This document shows, piece after piece, positions 1-12,244 of a stretch of DNA of 64,000 nucleotides. Position numbers and translations under genes: made by a program. Within the stretch, counting starts at the first letter, position 1, and each line of letters begins with the position of its first letter. The DNA is from Emydura subglobosa. Lineage: Eukaryota > Chordata > Testudines > Chelidae. Where the stretch lies: assembly GCA_007922225.1 (NCBI GenBank), contig ML679946.1:93169313-93233312 (forward strand). Direction: 5' to 3'. Under the pieces are notes generated by a model. It saw only the letters and a list, made by a program, of their open reading frames with translations. It did no database searches and was not told the DNA's origin.

Positions 1-421
1 CTCCACCACAAAGGTTGGTTTAAGTAGTACCCAGTTAAATTTCTTGGACAGATCTCAGGGCATAAAACAGACATATCGTTGACTGAAGATTTCACAAGCT
101 CACCCACTTCTGCCAAATCCAAGACTAAAGTACACATTCACCACACTTCAGTACTTGGACACAGTACAGGACTCAACATTCCTTGAAGGCACTGACTCAC
201 ATTGGTAGTGGGGCAGAGTTGCATCACCCCACTCGGAGCTGTGGGAGGCACGGTTTCTCAAAAAGTCAGACCACCTTGGCATGCACATGCCTTAATGGGG
301 CTCAGTGAACCCTCCTCCTCTTCATGGCTGACCTGCAGAAGAGGGAAAAACTATGGCTTTGTCTCCCCCATGCCTGTTGTAGTGGCTAATGCCAGGAGCA
401 GTCCTTGGGCTTAGTAGACTG
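1..421. other. Non-coding sequence, nothing recognised
   Basis: No recognised repeat or exon. Short open frames here have no family resemblance and no splice or promoter context. Confidence 0.5.
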
Positions 422-684
422 TGGTATGTCTACACAGCAATTAAACATGCCTGGTTGGCCCAAGTCTGCTAACTTGGGCTTCTGGGCCTCGGGCTGCCAG
501 GCTGTAAAACTGCTGGAGCCTGAGCTCTGGGATCCTGTGGGGAATGGGGGAGGGCTCCAGTCTGAGCACGAACGTCTGCATAACGATTTTTAGCCCCGTA
601 GTCCAAGCCCCATGAGCCGTGTCAGCTGGTCTGGGCCAGCTGTGGCTGTCCGGTGGGTATTTTAGTCCAGTGTAGACGTACCCA
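422..684. repeat. Palindromic MITE, TATGTCTACAC-ended family
   Basis: The left end reads TGGTATGTCTACAC and the right end GTGTAGACGTACCCA, which are inverted copies. The interior is also an imperfect inverted repeat: AGTCTGCTAACTTGGGCTT on the left answers to CCAAGCCCCATGAGCCG on the right, and both arms contain GCAATTAAAC-like or TTAGTCCAGT-like tracts near the tips. No open frame spans it, so this is a non-autonomous DNA transposon. I know this pattern as a common turtle repeat; the superfamily is uncertain. Related copies in this window lie at 12359-12611, 23621-23952 and 43983-49943 (interrupted). Confidence 0.7.
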
Positions 685-1689
685 CATGTAAGAATTCAGC
701 TCTTCCACCCACATGTCAGAATGTGTGTGTCCTGAGCCTAACTGGGGCTTAACAGAAAGGAACACCTAAATGCCTTTAAAAATCTGGTCCAAAGAAACAC
801 AGAAAGCTGTACTTTCAGGTAATACCTCTCCCTCCTCCCCAGCATGATTTTTATTGTATTTTGTTTAATCAATCCCAGAAGCAATATCCTCTCCTGTCCC
901 TGGAACTGGATCATTATCTGGGAACCCACACTTCACAGAAAGGAGCAACACAGCATTTGTAATGAGAACAAGACAAACAAAAACCAACTGTGAACATTTT
1001 ATTGCCTCTGAAGCCATTAACCTGCATGGCGTGTGAAGTGTGAAAGGAACCAGCAGCTGTGTCGCTCCTCATCTAGGAAACAATGCAAACGAAGGGCCAA
1101 ATCAAGCTGCTCGCCTGGGCGTTACATCAACTTCAAGTTTCCTTCTCACTCTTGCCCTGCCATTCATTACATTATGAAATTCATTAGGTAGGGGACAACT
1201 GTGGTTATTTCTTGGATGGAACTGAACAGCACAACTGCAGAGTAACAAAGAAGAGCCAGGGGAAAAATATCAATTAAAGCATTGTGTAATCCCTTAGGAT
1301 GACACAGCACACGGCAGCTAAGAAGTTCCAGGGGAGAGCTACAGATGAAATGCAAGAGATGTAATGACATAAATGGCCCCAGAGTCTTCAGGTAACTCTT
1401 GGCCTAAGGTTTGAAGTTATATCAAGAAGCTAATGCACAAAATGTCTCAGGGAAACAGAAAAATTAAAAGAAAGCCAAAAAGAGTCTAAGACTCATTTAA
1501 AGCAAGTTTTGCGTATCCCAAATTTATTCCACGTTTTAAGGAAGAGAGCAGTCTGTGTGCGGTTCTGCGCATGTAAACTCAGCTAAGTGAAGATGTCACA
1601 TCCACAGTTTAAGTGGCCAAAAAGGCCCGGTGGTGAAAAGTGTCCAGAGATTTGTGTGTTGAAATCCTGTTCCCATTGAAGTCAATGGC
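685..1689. other. Unique non-coding sequence
   Basis: No repeat recognised. The part from about 1005 to 1190 is of balanced composition, free of repeats and has several ATTA/TAAT cores. It is a weak candidate for a conserved non-coding element. Confidence 0.4.
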
Positions 1690-1835
1690 AAACTCAATGG
1701 GACCAGGATTTCTCCTATCCTTTGTGACACATATTGTGACAGCACCCAGAGGGCCAAGCCAAAATCAGGGTGCCATTGTGCTGGGCACTGTAGAAACACA
1801 TACAAAACCCGGGTCCGTGCCCTTATAAACTTACA
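1690..1835 (-). repeat. MIR/L2-like tail fragment
   Basis: Contains CATTGTGCTGGGCACTGTAG followed by AAACACATACAAAACC and CTTATAAACTTACAAC. This is the reverse complement of the amniote MIR/L2 3' tail (TTGTAAGCTC ... GTACAGCACCTAGCACAATG). The flank at about 1670-1700 carries a short CATTGAAGTCAATGG palindrome of the kind common beside these copies. Confidence 0.6.
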
Positions 1836-3039
1836 ACGCAAGAAAACAAGTGAGATTCGAAGGGTACAGAGATCGGGATTCAATGAAATATAGACTTTTA
1901 TAACCATATATGCATTTATTATTGTAGCTGGAGCTGGCAGTATTGCCTATTATTAAGTAGATAAAGTATTAACTATCCTCATGTGCCTGTCAACCTGGCA
2001 GCTACTAACTGGCTTATTTCCTATTGTCATCGCAGCATGAGTGGGGGAGGTCAGTGTTGAGAAGGGATTTAAACAGCAGAGGCTGATGGCCTTATGGATC
2101 AGTAACAGGCCGAAAGTGTAACATGGAAGAAGGCAAGGAAACCTTTTGTCAAAGCACTTGAACCACAAACTGTCTCACAAATTGGTGAAGACCAAAAAAA
2201 AATCTGTAGCGAAACCTGGTTTTGTTCCCACAGAGTGGCTGTGATTTAGCTCAGGTAGTTTTCATAACATAACGGTTTTCTTTGTGGAAATATTTGAGCA
2301 ATTTCCCATAAATTCGAGTCACCATGCCAGCCTTACAGCATTCACTCTTTTGTCCAGATGCTTAATTCACAATACTGCGGTGTGCAAGCGTGTATGGTTT
2401 CTGTCTTGGATAAGAGCAGTCGTGTAATTCCCACAAACCACAATTGACAAGGTGCAGTGGGAGATTGGAGGGAACTTGTTTCTTCTGTTAGTAACCACAG
2501 GAGTTTCTCTAAGTCTCTTGTGGTTAATAATTCCTAGAACAGGAAGTTGGAGAAACCTTAGGTAAAGGGGACTCTGGCTCCCAGTTCACTGTGCCCACCC
2601 ATCCAGAAGGTCAACTGATTAGGAGAGCTCTCAGAGTTACATAATTACATTTCAGGGAGGGTTCATCGTGCAGGCCTGGGGCCCCTTCAGAGCTAATTTC
2701 TTTTTTAAACAGAAAAACCATAAGGAGCAGAATTTTCTCTTTGTTCTGTTAATCCTATATTTATTTATGTAGATTTAAAATAATGTTTAAAATGCCTTTC
2801 AAAGGCTCTAGACACACTAACACATCATTAAGAATACAATAAAATACCATGAGCATTAATCATTTCAACCGGAACTCAGCCAGCCAGCCACCTGCAGAGA
2901 CTCCTTTCCACCCCTTCATTGCTGTGGGAAGTACACCTTCAGTCCTCTCCAAAAACACTCGAACAGATGTGTCTTTTGCAGCAAGCCTCAAAGTTCACCA
3001 ATCTGTGGGAATTGGGACCTGGCAAGGGGCACACCCTCA
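1836..3039. other. Non-coding sequence, nothing recognised
   Basis: AT-rich to mixed composition. No repeat family, RNA gene or coding exon recognised on either strand. Confidence 0.4.
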
Positions 3040-4110
3040 CTCTAGTAGAGAGGAAGCTAACGGGCTCATCTGGGCTCAGCCACTGGTAATCAGGTGCACC
3101 CGTAATGCTTGAGAGAAGCTCACAAAGGGAAAGCCTGCCACAGGAAGGGGTGGGAAACAGGAAGAAGATTGCTGTACCTCAGACAGATCAGCCAAGAGGG
3201 AGATAATTGCAGACCTCACCACTCCTGAGCCTGCACAGAACAGGTATAAACAAGGTGAACCAAGGGGCTGGAGGCAAACTGTAATCCTGATTAAAGACAC
3301 TATACCAGCTGATAAGCCAAGCCCCAAAAGACTGCCCAAGAGACAGACCACCTTTGCCTTTCTTTTCTTCTGAGTTCCCTCTCCCTCAAGGGAGAGAGAG
3401 AAAAAGACCATTTTTTCCTTGTTTGGAGAACCCCTAGTGTGCTACTAATGGAGGAAGAACATTGTAAACAACTCAAATCATGGTTTGGTGGGGACTGAGG
3501 GAAGCCCCCAATTCCCCACAGTGGCAGAGAATGTGGGCCTAACTATGCCTTATACAAGGGGCTTAAAAAACCCAGAGGAGATAGAACTCAGCAGTTGTGT
3601 GCAAAATAGAACCAGAGTGTTGGTATAAGTGTCTAGCAGAGATGTAGCAGCTGGTTTCCCCAGAGCTTGGTCAGCCTTGAGGAAGTCAGAGACCCTGATG
3701 AGGGAACGTCCACACACACAGAGAAAGGAGTAAGCAGTCAGGACTGGAAGCTCTCCTACAGGGCAGGAGTTTTGTGCAAGAACAGAGAAACAACCCTGTG
3801 CTGAGCCTCTCAAAAGAGCAATTGGCCTCCTTAAATGGGGAGGTAACACAACCTCAGTGGGGTGAGTAGTATCTGTTTGTTTTGGTTAGAGAACCCTTCA
3901 TGCACCACAAATGAGGGAAGGACATTGTAAATAATGCAAATTGTGGTTTGGTGGGAACTCGGGGAGCTGCCAACCCCTCACTGGCCAGGAAGGGGAGCAA
4001 ATTCCAAAGTCGTCACAGAGAACTCCTTACCAGCGGACCTCTCTCTTTCATATTGAGGGAAATCCAACATGGGTGCCCTTGCTGATGGCAGCTGTTGCAC
4101 TGCTGAATTA
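3040..4110 (+). repeat. Possible LTR-retrotransposon remnant with internal duplication
   Basis: Two related segments lie about 460 bp apart, at 3418-3540 and 3877-4010. Both read GTTTGG or TTGG, AGAACCC, then GGACATTGTAAA or GAACATTGTAAA, then TGGTTTGGTGGGAACT or TGGTTTGGTGGGGACT. Between and before them are stretches that resemble LTR or leader sequence of reptile Gypsy elements, for example the segment around 3990-4090 with GGGGAGCAAATTCCAAAG. There are no TG...CA boundaries or target duplication that I can defend and no coding frame, so the assignment is tentative. It could also be an unrelated local duplication. Confidence 0.3.
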
Positions 4111-4665
4111 GTGCCTGTGAAAGGAGCTAGGTTAACAGCTGTGGTGACTGAAGCCTTCTACTAGAGTGAAATTCTCACTTAAGTAGAGAGCCAGTGTGAT
4201 GGCCACCATCTTGACTGACGCCCTGGGGACTGACATGGGATCTCCTACAATAACTGCATGAATTGCTATGGCTTACACTGAAGAGCCACCGCTCTGAAGC
4301 TGGTAGCTGTCACAACTCATATCCTCTGTGCATTTACACTGGGGTGGGGGGAAGTACCTGTAAAACACACACTAGCACAAGGCCTATGCACCATTTAATC
4401 CCTCAAAATGGGGCAGAAGTAGGATTGAAACAGTGAAGTCTGTGTATTGGTATTCACATGGGTGAATTTGGTTCTTTATCCACTAGAGATGTACTAGGCA
4501 GTATGAGCAATGGTAGTACAAGGAGACTCTAGCTTACAATGTACAACTAGGAAGCCTCAGTTCTGACTTGAAGAGGCCACCTGTAGGGGGAAGAGGAGAG
4601 TTCAGACTCCAGGCCCATTTGCTTCTTGACCTCTCTACTGAGACTAAAAGTTCAGTTAGGGGCAA
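4111..4665. other. Non-coding sequence, nothing recognised
   Basis: No family recognised on either strand. Confidence 0.4.
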
Positions 4666-4743
4666 ATGATATGGTATCATGATATGGTATCATGATATGG
4701 TGGTATCATGATATGGTATCATGATATGGATATCATGATATGG
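4666..4743. repeat. Tandem repeat of a 13-bp unit with palindromic junctions
   Basis: Six copies of ATGATATGGTATC in successive lengths 13, 13, 16, 13, 14 and a partial 9. Every junction creates TATCATGATA, a perfect 10-bp palindrome, and the last junction extends it to ATATCATGATAT. The third unit has a 3-bp internal duplication (GGTGGT). The array can therefore form several alternative hairpins. Confidence 0.9.
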
Positions 4744-5999
4744 ATTTATTTCAGCAGGGAATTATATTGATACCTCCAAATTCTTTTTACATAGGACACG
4801 GAACTCGCTAAAACAGAGTTATAATCTTCCTCCTGCTCCAGCCCACGTGCAGTTGGATTCGTGGTACGAAGGAAACCGGACTTTAGGCATATGTGAAATG
4901 AGTTGGGAATTTCAGAGTAATTCTCTCTGGACATTGTATAACACCAAAAAGCCCACAGGTCAGCAGCAGATGGAATCAATTTCTGGGCACTACAGACATG
5001 GGGACAGATTTGGACTCATGGCCACAGGGGGGAAGGGTCATGTTTTTCACTGGGTACAGGAGATGTAACAGAACAGGTGCAGTTGTTCAGAGCTATCATA
5101 ATGTGGCAATAATATTTTTACAACCCAAACACTTTTCCTCATAACTCAAACACTGCTGAAGGGATTTTCCTCAAACTTTCCACAATGATTTATTTATCTT
5201 AGGGCAGGGGGTAAGCATGAAAAAAAAAATCATTTCAAAAGATAGCAAGTTCCCTTCTGGTTTCTTTTGGCTGAGTGAATAGCTGTCCTAGTATTTTTAA
5301 ATTATTTCAGGAATTTTATTTCTGCTAGGAGTGGATTGTGTTAGTTTTCTCAGTCTGCCATTGTGTCAGGATGGCCATTAGTTGCTCTGAACTAACAGAA
5401 GCAGAAAACAATTACAACTATGCCATTGCAGATTGCTAGACAAAATGTTATGAACACCATACACACAGGTGATTGAGAAAAGTTCCCTCTTCCCAGAGAG
5501 AAAAAGAAATCGCTCTGAAAAAAATACTGAACCGCATCCCAATGGAATTCTTGCAGAGTTGTATATTACAGCCACACAGATGCCACACTAATTCATCATG
5601 ATTAATGTTATCACAGGGAATCCCCAGGGTTGCAATAATGATTGGCCACTTATTGTGAAGTGCTGCTGAACAGTTATTTTGCTCAACCTGCTAAACACTG
5701 AAATCATTTAAGCACCATAGATTAGAAGATACTGATTACATTCACCTCTGAAGTTTATAAATATTTTCTCTCTTTTAGCTACTAGGCACAGGCATTTTCC
5801 ATAGAGTTCTCAGGAAATTAACCACACAAATCCCTTCGATTGTCATGAGAGTGTAATTCCTCAATCACTCTTAAAAATATATCCCTGCTTAGTAAGTCAT
5901 GTTCTATAATGTCAGGGTATTTGGGGCTTAGTGCAGATGTGGAATATGACAGAATTCAGTGGTCGATATCTGTGTGTCTAACCCTCTTATTGCCACAAC
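4744..5999. other. Non-coding sequence with a possible old dispersed repeat
   Basis: Mostly unrecognised. The part from about 5130 to 5290 (CTCATAACTCAAACACTGC ... CAAACTTTCCACAATG) resembles a dispersed reptile repeat and shares the style of 14390-14490, but I cannot name a family. Confidence 0.35.
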
Positions 6000-6262
6000 C
6001 ATACTGTTATCTGTATTATGGTAGTGTCTAAAGACCCCAACATGCTAGGCACTGTAGCTACACACAGTAAGAGACCATCCCTGTCCAAACAGCTTATAAT
6101 CTAAACTAACATGACCAATAAAGTGTGAGAGGTAGCAGAAGCACAGAAAGGTGAAATGAGGGGAAAGGCCCAAAGTCACAAAGCAAGTCAGCGGCAGAGC
6201 CAGAAATAGTACTCAGGTCTCCTGAGTCTGAATACGCTGGGCCACACCACTAATACCTTCAA
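6000..6262 (-). repeat. MIR-like SINE, minus strand
   Basis: Reads TGCTAGGCACTGTAGCTACACA, then ACAGCTTATAATCTAA, then CACAGAAAGGTGAAATGAGG, CAAAGTCACAAAGCAAGTCA, GTACTCAGGTCTCCTGAGT and GGGCCACACCACTAATACC. This is the full reverse order of an amniote MIR-type SINE: tail, core, then tRNA-related head. Old and diverged. Confidence 0.75.
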
Positions 6263-6442
6263 GCCATTCCAGACAGAATTTATACATAGGGCAGTGTCAG
6301 CTACAGTTTCACTGCAGGGTTACTCTGACATAGTTCAGGTTCTAGGTAACAAGATTCAGGTGGCACAAAGTGGAGTCAGGATAATCCAAAGTGTAGTTGC
6401 GTTTGCTGGGGTCATGTGGTCAATAATTCTCCCAGCAGAATC

Positions 6443-6690
6443 ATAGAAGATTAGGATTGGAAGGTACCTCAGGAGGTCATCTAGTCCAACCACCTGCTCA
6501 AAATGGGACCAACCCCAACCAAACCATCCCAGCCAGGGCTTTGTCAAGCCGCACCTTAAAAACCTCTCAGGATGAAGAGATCATCACCTCCCTATGTAAC
6601 CTATTGCAGCGCTTCACCACCCTTCTAGTGAAAAAGTTTTTCCTAATATCCAACCTAGACCTCCCCCACTGCAACTTGAGCTCAGGTGTG
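6443..6690 (-). mobile_element. CR1 LINE 3' end, minus strand
   Basis: Begins with AATCATAGAAGATTAGGATTGG, then AGGTCATCTAGTCCAACC, TGCTCAAAATGGGACCAACC, CTTAAAAACCTCTCAGGATG, and ends near CCTAATATCCAACCTAGACC. This is the inverted 3' untranslated region of a sauropsid CR1 retrotransposon. It is 5'-truncated, the usual state for CR1, and no ORF2 remains. It is fairly well preserved and probably a younger subfamily. Confidence 0.9.
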
Positions 6691-8063
6691 TTTTAAATCT
6701 CTCCTCTCTCCTCCAGGTACAAACACCAAAGTAAAGCAGAAACAAAAACATCACCTGCCCTGTGCTAAGTGAATCATCCCTTCTGTGCTGAACACTTAGT
6801 AATTACATCTCCCTGTCCCATATTTTCTTAATTCGGATAAGCCATTTAGAAAGATCCTGGAGCCATTGTAATCTGTTAACTAAAGCAAAGATTGAAAAAC
6901 TTGGAATATTGCCTCAATAAACCTGTTTGATACGAAGGTAGATCTATATTGATGTATGCTCGAATACTGGTCTGCCACTCAGGAAAGCTGGATTCTCTCC
7001 CCGATCTGCCACTGGCCTGCACAAGTCATTGACATCTACGAATGGAAAGTGCTGAATGAAAGCCAGGGATGGTGATGATGATGATAACGACATGTTTCAG
7101 CAGCTTGTTACCTCCAGAAAGTGCCTTCAGATCCATTATGTATTTAAGTAAATTTGGCTTATCATAGAATACAACAATCCCATTTTCAGTCCTGTGAGCA
7201 TGTCAGGTGAACTCATACATACATTCCCATATGTACATGTATGTACATGTACACACCCACAACACTCAGTCCTCCTCGGCCAGTGACAGAGTTAAGACAC
7301 AACATCTCATTCCCTTCAGAGCTACATACATAAGCATTATCCCTATCAGAAAGGGAAAGTGCCAGCTTTCCCATAGGAGACATAGCCCTCACACGAATGT
7401 GGCATGCACAGCAACATTAAACCTTAATACCATGACATCAAAAATTGTCTCAAATAGTTTTTTAGAGGTTTCTAAAATGCGTTGGTTATATTTTCCCTCT
7501 TAACCTGTATCCTGTGCAGTTGGACTCATCCTACTAAGAAGGTCTGGCTTTTCAAGTGGACGGATATGAAAAATAGACCTCATTTAAAAATAATTTGCAC
7601 TCTGAAATATTTTTTCTGGAAAATGTGGCATACGCATGATGTAGGCCTTGCTGGAGCCCTAGCCATAACTAGCAGTGTGAACCAAAGGCTGTGAACCAGT
7701 TTCTTCACTAAAGCCAGGATTTTACCCAAAGATTTTAATGACACCTCATTCAGGATACCGTACATCAATCAGTCACAGTTTCAATTCTGAGTAACATGGC
7801 AAGTCTCCATCCATGCTGATGAGACCTCACTCTCTCTCTAACCACACTTCTGGATATGCTTTGGAAAAAGAATTTATCTGAACTAAACCTTCAAACCATT
7901 TGATAATATTAAGAAATGTGGAATGGCAGAACATGCAGCATTGTAAACGCCAGAGCTACTTATTACAGCTAGTCACCTATTATCAATAATACCGATATAC
8001 AAAATGACGACAAGAATAGGTTTGGCATGTTAGCTTACAAACAGGTTTCTCAGAAGTTCTAAC
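6691..8063. other. Non-coding sequence
   Basis: No family recognised. A short GAT/GATGAT run sits near 7064-7085. An alternating, partly palindromic tract (TGTACATGTATGTACATGTA) lies at about 7230-7251. Confidence 0.4.
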
Positions 8064-8497
8064 CACAACTTGACATTAAAATACAAGGAATTGTACAAGA
8101 GGCTGAGGGAACTAGGCTTGTTTAGTCTGCAGAAGAGAAGAATGAAGGGGGATTTGATAGCAGCCTTTAACTACCTGAAAGGCGGATCCAGGAAGGATGG
8201 AACTAGGCTGTTCTCAGTGGTAGTAGCTGACAGAACAAGGAGCAATGGTCTCAAGTTGCAGTGTGGGAGTCTAGGTTGAATATTAGGAAAAACATTTTCA
8301 CCAAGAGGGAGATGAAGCACTGGAATGGATTACCTAGGGAGATGGTGGAATCTCCATCCTTAGAGGTTTTTAAGGTGCGGCTTGACAAAGCCCTGGCTGT
8401 GATGGTTTAGTTATGGTTGGTCCTGCTTTGAGCAGGGGTTTGGAGTAGATGATCTCCTGTGGTCCCTTCCAATCCTAATCTTCTATGATTCTATGAA
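8064..8497 (+). mobile_element. CR1 LINE 3' end, plus strand
   Basis: Starts near AAGGAATTGTACAAGAGGCT and runs through TTAGTCTGCAGAAGAGAAG, AGGGGGATTTGATAGCAGCC, TATTAGGAAAAACATTTTCAC, GGAATGGATTACCTAGGGAG and GGTTGGTCCTGCTTTGAGCA. It ends with TTCTATGATTCTATGAA, the 8-bp tail repeat typical of CR1. 5'-truncated, no ORF2, no target duplication seen. It is the same subfamily as the inverted copy at 6443-6690. Confidence 0.92.
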
Positions 8498-8879
8498 TAG
8501 GTTTTTTTTCTTTTAAAGAACATGCTTTGCAAAACAAGTAAATCAAGAATTCTAAGTATCATGAAAGGGAGAAGTTTGAAATTTATCTTAAGGATTGAGC
8601 CAATAATCATTATGGTGCTTAAAATATTCATAACAAGATGACAAGGCAACCTGAGAGTATGTTTCCCCTGTCTGCTGTGTCCACAACTATGTTTACAGCT
8701 GCTGCTGTCAATATCAAAGTATTTTCTTTATGAAAAATCATAATCACGACATTGTTTATTCCTAGACCTATTATTGTAATGACTGGAAAATAGCTGGGTT
8801 AAATAATTATCCTCTCAGATTTTCTGTAATTAATTAAATAATTCCTCATAAACACAGAAGTAGGCAAAGAACCACAGAA
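8498..8879. other. Repeat-poor AT-rich sequence, weak CNE candidate
   Basis: No repeats. It contains TTGCAAAACAAGTAAATC, CATAATCACGACATTGTTTA and TAATTAATTAAATAATTC, AT-rich words of the kind seen in conserved regulatory DNA. Inference only. Confidence 0.25.
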
Positions 8880-9130
8880 GGTATTATACACCCCCTTCAA
8901 CTTCTCCTTCAAATCTCTTCTGAAAACCTACGGTCTTCCAAACCCTACCTGTCTTAGTGCCCACATGCCACCCATTGTCCATGATTTATGCCATTGTACT
9001 GGCTAGTGCTCTAGACTGTAAACTCTCAGGGCAAGGATCTGGTTTTCTGTTCACTATGAAATTTAGCCACTGCAAAGTTCTGTCAGCATCTGTAAATAAT
9101 ATCTCTCGACTTAAAACAACAATCATAATG
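8880..9130 (+). repeat. L2-like LINE 3' fragment
   Basis: Contains CTCCTTCAAATCTCTTCTGA, GTCCATGATTTATGCC and TAGACTGTAAACTCTCAGGG, then CAAGGATCTGGTTTTCTGTT. The order matches the 3' region of amniote L2 elements, including the (A)TTGTAAGCTC..GGCAGGGA tail motif. Old and diverged. Confidence 0.55.
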
Positions 9131-10080
9131 TTACGGCTCTTTGCATTGCATGGATATTGGAATACAGAAAAAATGGCATGGGTATGGCCAGTGTCATTGT
9201 AGTCACAAATAATGTGGTTTTTAACTATTCAAGTCAATGGAGCTTTTGAAAGAACCTTTGAACCCAGAGTCTAATTAAGAGGACATTCATCAAAGAAATA
9301 ACAATGCATTCTACCACCACCAAATGATCTATGTTTAGAGATGAAAATGGAATTGTCCCTATCCAGGGACAATGGTAGACTGTCATGCCAGGGACGCATT
9401 CTGTTAAAAATGTGAATCAAATAATGCAAGAGTACCCCCTGCTGCTCATTGAAGGGATTGCATTAGTCATATACCGGCAATTTTTTACCCTGGCAGACAG
9501 AGAAAAATGGTTACTGTAAGCAGAGAAGAAGAGGAAGGTGCAAAAAACAGTTGGGAAATGAAAGATTAAAATGGATTCAGCCAAATTTGCTTTCAATTTC
9601 AGTTCGTTTTGCAATGGTTATTTTTATGATCTGAAAATTGTTCTGCATAAGTACTCTCGTTTTTCAAATATAAATGGGCAAATATGTTTGGCTTTTTTGG
9701 CTTTACATTTATTCTTCTCTGTTATCGCCTAAGATAAATATCTCTTATTAGATAAAACAACACAAGCATGTTAGAAGAGTGATTTCCAATGCCTTTTGCC
9801 AATTTTGTACTGCCTTTTGTAAAAATAAAGCAGGCAATACATTTATATACTGATTTGAGTTCCTTGCTGTATTATCTTCCTCCTTTCCCTCTTCTGATTC
9901 TTAACTTAATCTAATACTTTGCACTTCATCAGTGCTCTTCATTCAAAGATCTCCGTGAATGAGAGACAGATTCTGCCACCCTTTCACCCATGGAATAGTA
10001 ACTTATTTTTCACATAGTCCCACTGGGTACTGCTGCATGTCAATAAAGTTAGCAGGATCTTGCTTTTAATGAATTAAGAC
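9131..10080. other. Non-coding sequence, nothing recognised
   Basis: AT-rich intergenic or intronic sequence with no clear repeat on either strand. Confidence 0.4.
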
Positions 10081-10240
10081 TCATAACACCCTTGTGTAGT
10101 AGGTAAGTATTATTAGTCTATTATTACAGAAGATGCCACTGAGACACACAGACAGGTGATGGATCTGATCCCAAGGTCCAAACAGGACTCTTTCCCTTGT
10201 GTTCAGTGGGCTTTGAACCAGGCCCTGTGACTTGCCCAGA
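10081..10240 (-). repeat. MIR-like fragment, minus strand
   Basis: Contains GTAGGTAAGTATTATTAGTC, TTACAGAAGATGCCACTGAG, ACACACAGACAGGTGATGG and GGGCTTTGAACCAGGCCCTG, the reverse order of the MIR core (CTGTAAAATGGGG, CTCAGTTTCC) and head. Strongly diverged. Confidence 0.5.
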
Positions 10241-12244
10241 CATAGGAAATTTCTGGCAGGAGTGAGAATAAAAGCAAGCTCTCGTGAGTCCCTTTCATAT
10301 CCCCTCCATAGCGTTATATGGAAAGGCACGCCAATCAATGATTGTGAGCTTGATTTTATATACAGTAGCAGCTTTTATCCAAACTTTACTGTTTGTACAA
10401 CTTATACATGTACAACCAGATGTGCAGCCTTCTCTGGAGCATTTGTTTATCAGCATGTGACAATGCTAAACAGCTGTTTGTGGGCCATAAGCTCCCCAAT
10501 TTGTATGCAGTAAAGAGTGCAGCCAAAGGCCATTAACTGTGTAAGGAAGGGTTGTAAGAGGCAGAGAAGATAGAAGATTTAACTATATTGTATCACACGC
10601 ACATACACCCCATTACCATCTGCCCTATTCAATTAACGCACCAGACATCCTGAATGTAAAAAAAGGGAATGTGGCCTGATGAAAATGGAGGCATTGAACA
10701 TCAGACACAGTATACAACAACTGTAAATTGTTCAACTTGTTGCCCAAGAAGCATTGTAATTTATTAATATTCTGAACAGGGTGACCAGTAGAAGAATGGC
10801 CCCTGAGTCTATCTGTTATAGACCCAGTGATCAAAGGAACAGGAATATGGAGCCAATTCCTTACATGCAGCTGGACCAGCATGTGTGATGAATGCTCTTC
10901 CTAATCTTGTGGATCTTCAACCTCCGTGCAATCTGTAGCATACAACCTCTCCCGTACATGCACAGATGCAGGACCTAGTGCCCAGTGCAACTTCTGTAAT
11001 GTCACAGCCCTGCCGACAAAGCAAAGATCTTCGCAGGTGACTCCTTCTTTTGTGTGGGTGTGTGTTTTCCCCAGGAAGCAGACGACCTACTTCTAGGACA
11101 TAAAATGAAGTTCTCATCCATTTGAAAGCACAAGAAGGAAATTTAAGTCAGATGAATTTAAACAGGACACAGAGAGTACTCTCTTCTGGCAGCTTTAACA
11201 ACCATGAATGGTCAGGATCTCATTTTCATGACTCATCTAAAAATTGGCACCTCCACCAGCCCTCTCCTTGTACCACCAGTCTGCAATGCTGGTTCTTCGC
11301 TAATTCTGGAGAAACAGTTCCTTTCTGCTGACCCATTAACTCCAGCATCACCTTAGCTTTCCCTAGAGATCTCCTATCAGAGCTCTCAGCCGTCTGACCC
11401 TGATTAGATTGTGATCTGATGATGTCACCATTAAGGCAGTATGGTTGCAGGCAAAGAAAGCTGATAAGGTTAAATAGCAATGTGATTTCCCTTGCAGAAT
11501 ATGAACTATTAAAATTCCGTCACCTCACTGGTTGTATAGTACTTGTAACAAGAGCATTAAAATTACTTCGCTGATTGTGCTGGGAGTGGAACATCCCTTT
11601 CTGATTATCAAAGGTCTGATCCTGCAAGGTGTTGAATATCGTCAACATGTCTCCTCACCTCACCTACCCCTACAACTTCAGCATTCACAAGAGGTGGATT
11701 CAGCCCTGGTACTTTGTGATTCTCCTCAGATGCTATGTCAGTGTGTCTGTCAGAACTCACTTCCTCCAACCGCATCTTCCTGCACCATAAAGGGTCACAG
11801 TAAAGGGCAAGCGAACTAGGGCTCTGCTGAATACCAATTAACCATGAATTGCTCTGCAACAAGTGAGGTAATAATTCTCCTGTGTCAAAGGATCAGTTAC
11901 AGAAAGACATCTGCTAGAATGATCCATCATGGCAGGCTGAGGTTAAGTCTAAGACAATTAAACAAGCAAATCAGAGACTGAGGCCATTCTGTTATGTGCC
12001 TCAGGGAGCCAGGAAAAAAAGTTCATAGGATACCTGCTTACAGTCCAGAGATAGTTTTTGTTATTTTTAAAACCATTATTATGGCAAGAAGCAGTATGCA
12101 GAGGAAGATGAGACACATGGCATAATCTCAGGGTGCATTTTCTGCAGCTGGAGATAAGCAATAAGGAAAGGTTCTATTTTCATCCAGCAACTTCTTTTCT
12201 GCATACTAGAGTATTTTGTTTATTATTTTTATTGATTGATTATG
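10241..12244. other. Non-coding sequence
   Basis: No coding exon recognised. Around 11610-11740 (GATCCTGCAAGGTGTTGAAT) is a degraded fragment of a palindromic family with TGATCCTGCAAGGTGCTGAG ends. The rest is unrecognised. Confidence 0.4.

Noticed and set aside
4666..4743. CRISPR-like array
   Set aside because: No unique spacers; it is a simple tandem repeat in a vertebrate-type sequence.
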